A model generated the notes under the pieces. The model was not told where the DNA came from. It saw nothing but the letters and a program-made list of their open reading frames with translations, and searched no databases. 45,839 nucleotides of DNA, from positions 1-45,839 of the forward strand of contig CAILDU010000099.1 in the NCBI GenBank assembly GCA_903833055.1. Reading direction: 5' to 3'. The translations under genes and the position numbers were made by a program. Shown here one piece after another: positions 41,733 to 45,839 of this stretch (the stretch's first letter is position 1; each line of letters starts with the position of its first letter). The DNA comes from an uncultured Verrucomicrobia subdivision 3 bacterium (GTDB lineage: Bacteria; Verrucomicrobiota; Verrucomicrobiia; Limisphaerales; UBA11358).

Positions 41733-42653
41733 TCACGCCTGCAAAAAGAAATTTCTTTGCTTCGCGCTGATGGGCATTTCGAGTTTTTCCATCACCTTCA
41801 AAAAATCTTCCCACACCTTGCGCTTCTCGCTCAACGACTGGTTCCGCAGCAGATACGCCGGATGATACGTCGGCATGAGCGGAATGCCGCGATACATCTG
41901 CCAGTTGCCGCGCAGCTTGGTGATGCCGAGTGTCTTGCCGAGCAGTCCGTCCACCGCCGTCGCGCCAAGCGCCACGATGGCCTTGGGCTTGATCAAATCA
42001 ATCTGCTCCTGCAAATACGGAATACACGTCGCGCGCTCTTCGGGCGTGGGCGGCCGGTTGCCAGCGGACTGGCCGGGCGTGTCCGGGCGGCATTTCAAAA
42101 TGTTTGCGATGTAAACATCCGCGCGCGTCAGGCCGGTAGCCAAAAGAATTTTCGTGAGCAATTGTCCCGCGCGCCCGATGAACGGCTCGCCGATTTCATC
42201 TTCATCCGCGCCCGGCGCTTCGCCGACGAACATCAGTTGCGCGTCAATGTTGCCAACGCCAAAAACAACCGTCGTGCGCGACGCCGCGAGGTGCGGACAT
42301 TTCACGCACGTCAGCGCACGTTCGCGCAAGGCCGTGAACGCAGCGGCTTTTGCGGGCGACGAACTGGTGATTTCAATTTGAGGAATTGAAACGACAACTT
42401 TGGGCGCGGCAACTGGAGCGGGTGCGGTGGTTTTCTTTGGCGGCACGGAAATAGTTGGTTCAATTTTGACAGACGGGGCTGTAGAAAATTTTTCATTCTG
42501 AATTCTGAATTCTGAATTCTGAATTCTCACCGGCGGCAACGCGAGCGCGCGCAGCGTTTCCGGCGCGACGGCGACATGGCGCACGCCGCGCGATTTCAGA
42601 CCTTCGAGGTGTTGAATCGTCGCGTCGAGCAATTGCCGGTAGTCATCTGACAT
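41733..42653 (-). CDS. Uracil-DNA glycosylase, family 4/5 type, with N-terminal repeat linker
   Basis: A 306-aa repair enzyme that removes uracil from DNA. The catalytic domain is at about 115-300: CVKCPHL, GEAPGADEDEIGEPFIGRAG, ILKCRPD, ERATCIPYL, TYHPAYLLR. Four cysteines (CxxC, C, C) fit a 4Fe-4S cluster of the thermophile-type uracil-DNA glycosylases. About 110 residues of Pro/Ala/Val-rich linker precede the domain. The linker includes RIQNSEFRIQNEKF, which is the translation of a tandem heptamer repeat (42495-42528). The 7-nt period is not a multiple of three, so a one-unit change would shift the frame before the catalytic domain. Confidence 0.93.
   Translation of the reverse strand: MSDDYRQLLDATIQHLEGLKSRGVRHVAVAPETLRALALPPVRIQNSEFRIQNEKFSTAPSVKIEPTISVPPKKTTAPAPVAAPKVVVSIPQIEITSSSPAKAAAFTALRERALTCVKCPHLAASRTTVVFGVGNIDAQLMFVGEAPGADEDEIGEPFIGRAGQLLTKILLATGLTRADVYIANILKCRPDTPGQSAGNRPPTPEERATCIPYLQEQIDLIKPKAIVALGATAVDGLLGKTLGITKLRGNWQMYRGIPLMPTYHPAYLLRNQSLSEKRKVWEDFLKVMEKLEMPISAKQRNFFLQA
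42495..42528. repeat. Heptamer repeat block D (ATTCTGA x4) inside the uracil-DNA glycosylase gene
   Basis: Four perfect ATTCTGA units (42495-42522) plus a partial fifth ATTCTC. It lies in the linker of the uracil-DNA glycosylase, upstream in the protein of the catalytic domain. Perfect units suggest recent expansion or slippage potential. Confidence 0.95.
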
Positions 42654-42756
42654 AAAAACATCCTAGCGACTGCGCGGCGTAGCGGCAATCGGCATCCACA
42701 GTTTGGGTGACTTGTTTTGCCGTCACTTTTGCGGGAAGCTGTGCGTCTAAACCCGC

Positions 42757-45129
42757 ATGAAAATTCATCGTCATATTTTTTCCGCCGCGCTCATTCTGCT
42801 GCCGTTCATCGCGTCCGCGCGCGTGACAGAAAATTTTGATGCCAACTGGAATTTTCTCCAAGCCGACACGGCCGGCGCAGAAATAAATAATTTTGACGAC
42901 TCGACGTGGCAAAAAATTTCTGTGCCGCACGACTGGAGCATCGCCGGCCCGTTTGCGGAAACGAACAAAACCGGCGGCGCGGGCGCATTTTTACCAAGCG
43001 GCATCGGCTGGTATCGCAAACACTTTTCGCTGCCGGAATCGGATTCAGGCAAATCCATTTCCATTGAGTTTGACGGCGTGATGCAAAATTCCGACGTTTG
43101 GATCAACGGTTTTCATCTCGGCCATCGTCCGAATGGCTACGTCAGTTTCAATTACGAACTCACCGGCCATCTAAATTTTGGCGGCGACAATGTTCTCGCC
43201 GTGCGCGCCGACACTTCCGCGCAACCGGCCTCGCGCTGGTATTCCGGCGCGGGCATTTATCGTCACGTCCGCCTCGTCACGACTGAATCAGTTCACCTTC
43301 CTGAAAACGGTGTTTTTATTTTCACGCCACAAGTTTCAGAAACAAACGCGACGGTGAAAATTGAAGCTACCGTTACAAACTATTTTGACGGAACCCGCAG
43401 CGTGATCCTAATGCCGGAGCAGAAAATCTCGCTCGAAATTTCCTTGCTGGATGCCAATGGACAAATTGTTGGGGCCGCGAAAACAATTCCTCAAAGCATC
43501 TTGCTTGGCGGCGGCGCGCACTTTTCACAGGACATTTCGGTGACAAACCCGCAGCTTTGGAGTTTGGATTCTCCGAATCTTTATCGCGCCGTCAGCAAAA
43601 TCATTTTCGGCGAAAAAGTATTGGACGTTCAGACAAACACCTTCGGTATCCGCGACGCGCATTTTGAAGCCGAGACCGGTTTCTGGCTGAACGGAAAAAA
43701 TTTCAAAATCTACGGCGTTTGCCTGCACGCCGACGGCGGCGCATTTGGCGCGGCGGTTCCGCTTTCAATTTGGGAATCGCGTTTGACCACTTTGAAAGCG
43801 CTCGGCGTGAACGCCATTCGCACCGCGCACAATCCGCCCGCACCAGAATTTTTGGATTTGTGCGACCGTTTAGGATTTCTCGTGATGGACGAATTTTTCG
43901 ATTGCTGGACGGTGGCGAAAAATCCTTACGACTATCATCTCTATTTTGATGATTGGTCAAAGACGGATGAACGCGACGCGATTCTGCGCGACCGCAATCA
44001 TCCGAGCGTGATTATTTATTCTGTCGGCAACGAAATTCACGACACGCCGCAGGCAGAAAAGGCGAAACGCATTTTGAAAGGCTTGGTGGAAGTCGCGCAC
44101 ACCGCCGATCCGACGCGGCCAGTGACACAGGCACTTTTCCGTCCGAACGTCAGCCACGATTACGACGATGGCCTCGCGGATTTGCTTGATGTCGTTGGTC
44201 AAAATTATCGCGAGAAAGAAATTCTCGCCGCGCATGAGCAGAAACCGTCGCGCAAAATTCTCGGCACGGAAAATACACACGTCCGTGAGCAATGGGTGGC
44301 GATGCGCGACAATCCGCCTTACGCCGGACAATTTCTGTGGACGGGTATTGATTATCTCGGCGAGTCGAAACGCTGGCCGACCATCGGCCACGGTTCCGGT
44401 TTGCTCGACCGCACGGGCGCGATCCGCCCGCTCGCGCGCGAGCGCCAGAGCTGGTGGAGCGATGCACCGATGGTCGCCATCACGCGCCGCGTGGCCGCGA
44501 CAGAATTGATGCCGACGGATCCCGGCTACGGCGGCGAGGAACGACACACGCAGGTTTTATTTTCCGATTGGACGCCGCGCGATTTATCACCGCATGACGA
44601 GAATGTGGAAATTTATTCCAACTGCAAAGAAGTGGAATTATTTCTGAACGGCCAGTCGCTCGGCGTGAAAACCCTCAATGCTGACGCGCGCCCGCGCAAT
44701 TGGCTGGTTCCATTCGCGCCGGGAATTTTGAAAGCAGTCGCGCGCAACGATGGGAAAATTGTCGCCACGGACGAATTGCGCACGGCGGGTAAACCGGCGA
44801 AAATTATTTTGTCCATCGAAACCAAAACGCTCGCGCCCGGCTTCGACAACGTAGCAATTGTCCGCGCGAAAATTGCGGACGCAAACGGCGTTGAAATTCC
44901 GCGCGCCAAAGATTTGATTTCGTTCAAAGTCAGCGGTCCCGGCGTCATCGCCGCCGTGGACAATGGCGACAACACAAGCCACGAACTTTTCCAAACCGAC
45001 AAACGCAGCGCGTTTCAAGGCGAGTGCGTCGCCTTCGTGAAAGCTACGACAGCGACCGGCGAAATCACGGTGACGGCTACGGCGGCAGGATTGACCGCCG
45101 GTTCGCTCGCCATCAAAACTGCCCAATGA
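42757..45129 (+). CDS. GH2-family glycoside hydrolase, beta-galactosidase-like, exported
   Basis: A 790-aa secreted or periplasmic enzyme with an N-terminal signal peptide (MKIHRHIFSAALILLPFIASA). Domains in order: GH2 sugar-binding beta-sandwich at about 25-190 (GIGWYRKHFSLPES, WINGFHLGHRPNGY), an Ig-like GH2 domain at 190-310, the TIM barrel at about 315-580 (NAIRTAHNPPAPEFLDLCDRLG), a DUF4982-like domain, then a C-terminal Ig-like domain. Acid/base Glu426 lies in SVGNEIHD and nucleophile Glu505 in LGTENTHVREQW. The product could be a beta-galactosidase or a related hydrolase; the substrate is not set by the sequence. It overlaps the next gene (GH115) by 4 nt, so it probably acts with it on decorated xylan or a related hemicellulose. 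Confidence 0.92.
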   Translation: MKIHRHIFSAALILLPFIASARVTENFDANWNFLQADTAGAEINNFDDSTWQKISVPHDWSIAGPFAETNKTGGAGAFLPSGIGWYRKHFSLPESDSGKSISIEFDGVMQNSDVWINGFHLGHRPNGYVSFNYELTGHLNFGGDNVLAVRADTSAQPASRWYSGAGIYRHVRLVTTESVHLPENGVFIFTPQVSETNATVKIEATVTNYFDGTRSVILMPEQKISLEISLLDANGQIVGAAKTIPQSILLGGGAHFSQDISVTNPQLWSLDSPNLYRAVSKIIFGEKVLDVQTNTFGIRDAHFEAETGFWLNGKNFKIYGVCLHADGGAFGAAVPLSIWESRLTTLKALGVNAIRTAHNPPAPEFLDLCDRLGFLVMDEFFDCWTVAKNPYDYHLYFDDWSKTDERDAILRDRNHPSVIIYSVGNEIHDTPQAEKAKRILKGLVEVAHTADPTRPVTQALFRPNVSHDYDDGLADLLDVVGQNYREKEILAAHEQKPSRKILGTENTHVREQWVAMRDNPPYAGQFLWTGIDYLGESKRWPTIGHGSGLLDRTGAIRPLARERQSWWSDAPMVAITRRVAATELMPTDPGYGGEERHTQVLFSDWTPRDLSPHDENVEIYSNCKEVELFLNGQSLGVKTLNADARPRNWLVPFAPGILKAVARNDGKIVATDELRTAGKPAKIILSIETKTLAPGFDNVAIVRAKIADANGVEIPRAKDLISFKVSGPGVIAAVDNGDNTSHELFQTDKRSAFQGECVAFVKATTATGEITVTATAAGLTAGSLAIKTAQ

Positions 45130-45839
45130 AATTGATCCGTTGCCTGACTTGCGCCATCGCCCTGCCCTTCGCGGCGGGCGCGACGGATTTGGCCGTGACG
45201 CATTCGCCGATGGCGGATGATTTTATTTTGGCGAGCAACGGAATTGCGGGGGCAATTTTTATCGAGTCCAGCGATGACCCGGCGGTGCGGCGCGCGGCGG
45301 GCGATTTGGCGGAAGATTTTGCGCGCGTGACGGGTGCCAAACCGGAGATTGAAAACGATTTTCCTAATACAGAAAAAATCAGCATTCTCGCTGGCACGAT
45401 TGGTAAAAGTGAAATCATTGACCGGCTGGTGGCGGAAGGAAAACTGGCGACCAATGGCGTCAGCGGCGCGTGGGAAAGTTATGTTTTACAGGTCATAAAT
45501 AATCCGGCGCCGGGCGTGGCGCGCGCGCTCGTCATCGCGGGCAGCGACCGGCGCGGGACGATTTACGGCATCTATCAACTGTCGGAAATGATTGGCGTCT
45601 CGCCGTGGTATTGGTGGGCGGATGTGCCGGTAAAAAAAAATAATCTGCTCGTGCTGCACGGCGATTTTTTGAAACAACTTCCGCCCGCCGTAAAATATCG
45701 CGGCATTTTTCTGAATGACGAAGATTGGGGCTTGCGTCCGTGGGCGTCCAAAACATTTGCGCCGGAAGACGGCAACATCGGCCCGAAAACTTACGCGAAG
45801 ATTTTTGAATTGTTACTGCGGCTTCACGCGAATTATCTC
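45126..45839 (+). CDS. GH115-family alpha-glucuronidase, partial, running off the right edge
   Basis: An open frame from the ATG at 45126 to the window end (238 residues visible). Residues 1-20 are a signal peptide. The rest matches the N-terminal part of GH115, which removes 4-O-methyl-glucuronic acid from xylan: SSDDPAVRRAAGDLAEDFARVTG, then LVIAGSDRRGTIYGIYQLSEMIGVSPWYWWADVPV, then YRGIFLNDEDWGLRPW. The active-site domain begins at the end of the visible part. The ATG overlaps the stop of the GH2 gene in an ATGA, so the two are coupled. The 3' part lies outside the window. Confidence 0.92.
   Translation, partial: MKLIRCLTCAIALPFAAGATDLAVTHSPMADDFILASNGIAGAIFIESSDDPAVRRAAGDLAEDFARVTGAKPEIENDFPNTEKISILAGTIGKSEIIDRLVAEGKLATNGVSGAWESYVLQVINNPAPGVARALVIAGSDRRGTIYGIYQLSEMIGVSPWYWWADVPVKKNNLLVLHGDFLKQLPPAVKYRGIFLNDEDWGLRPWASKTFAPEDGNIGPKTYAKIFELLLRLHANYL

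Noticed and set aside
1-45839. tRNA, rRNA, transposases or IS elements
   Set aside because: I looked through the intergenic regions and gene products for them and saw none that I could support. A covariance-model search was not possible here.

Overview
The window looks like chromosomal DNA of an uncultivated Verrucomicrobiota bacterium, probably of the Pedosphaera/Limisphaerales type. The clues are a giant secreted protein of autotransporter-associated beta-strand repeats with LamG-like domains, an ECF sigma factor coupled to a Ser/Thr kinase with a TPR-like tail, a PEP-CTERM-like serine protease, glycoside hydrolases for plant polysaccharide, a TIGR02436-type four-helix-bundle gene, and short word-like intergenic repeats. 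This is inferred from gene content; no rRNA or other phylogenetic marker was used.

Layout. 1-2388: left edge of an accessory operon of overlapping genes: an unknown C-terminus, a 110-aa protein, an E1-like ThiF-fold protein, a 201-aa acidic protein and a JAB/JAMM metalloprotease. The protease gene breaks off inside its active-site motif and joins the C-terminal DNA-binding part of an AraC-type regulator. 2576-13494: one 3607-aa secreted repeat protein on the minus strand, with a clear terminator. 13872-16708: ECF sigma factor and Ser/Thr kinase, coupled by an ATGA overlap. 16839-21573: a signalling region with an MglA-like GTPase, a roadblock protein and a 535-aa protein with a duplicated module plus a roadblock-like domain, divergent from a response-regulator operon whose products also look roadblock-like. 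21577-26279: uppP, envelope proteins, a toxin-antitoxin pair with a broken toxin start, hisD and a secreted protease.

26351-45839 is mostly housekeeping: pyrF, a small monooxygenase-like protein, a pyrimidine nucleoside phosphorylase, the fatty acid cluster fabD-fabG-acpP-fabF, a Dabb protein, a Xer recombinase, a pseudopilin-like protein, purC, a membrane glycosyltransferase-like protein, a DUF6941-like protein, uvrC, a DedA protein, a family 4/5 uracil-DNA glycosylase, and finally a GH2 enzyme overlapping a GH115 alpha-glucuronidase that runs off the right edge.

Three themes stand out. First, a bacterial ubiquitin-like conjugation/deconjugation operon has been cut and fused at a precise point. 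Second, a polarity-type GTPase module is surrounded by up to four roadblock-fold candidates. Third, short heptamer repeats recur between genes and run into coding sequence, forming the DedA C-terminus, a uracil-DNA glycosylase linker and the stop codon of the four-helix-bundle gene. Because seven is not a multiple of three, a one-unit change inside a gene would shift its frame.
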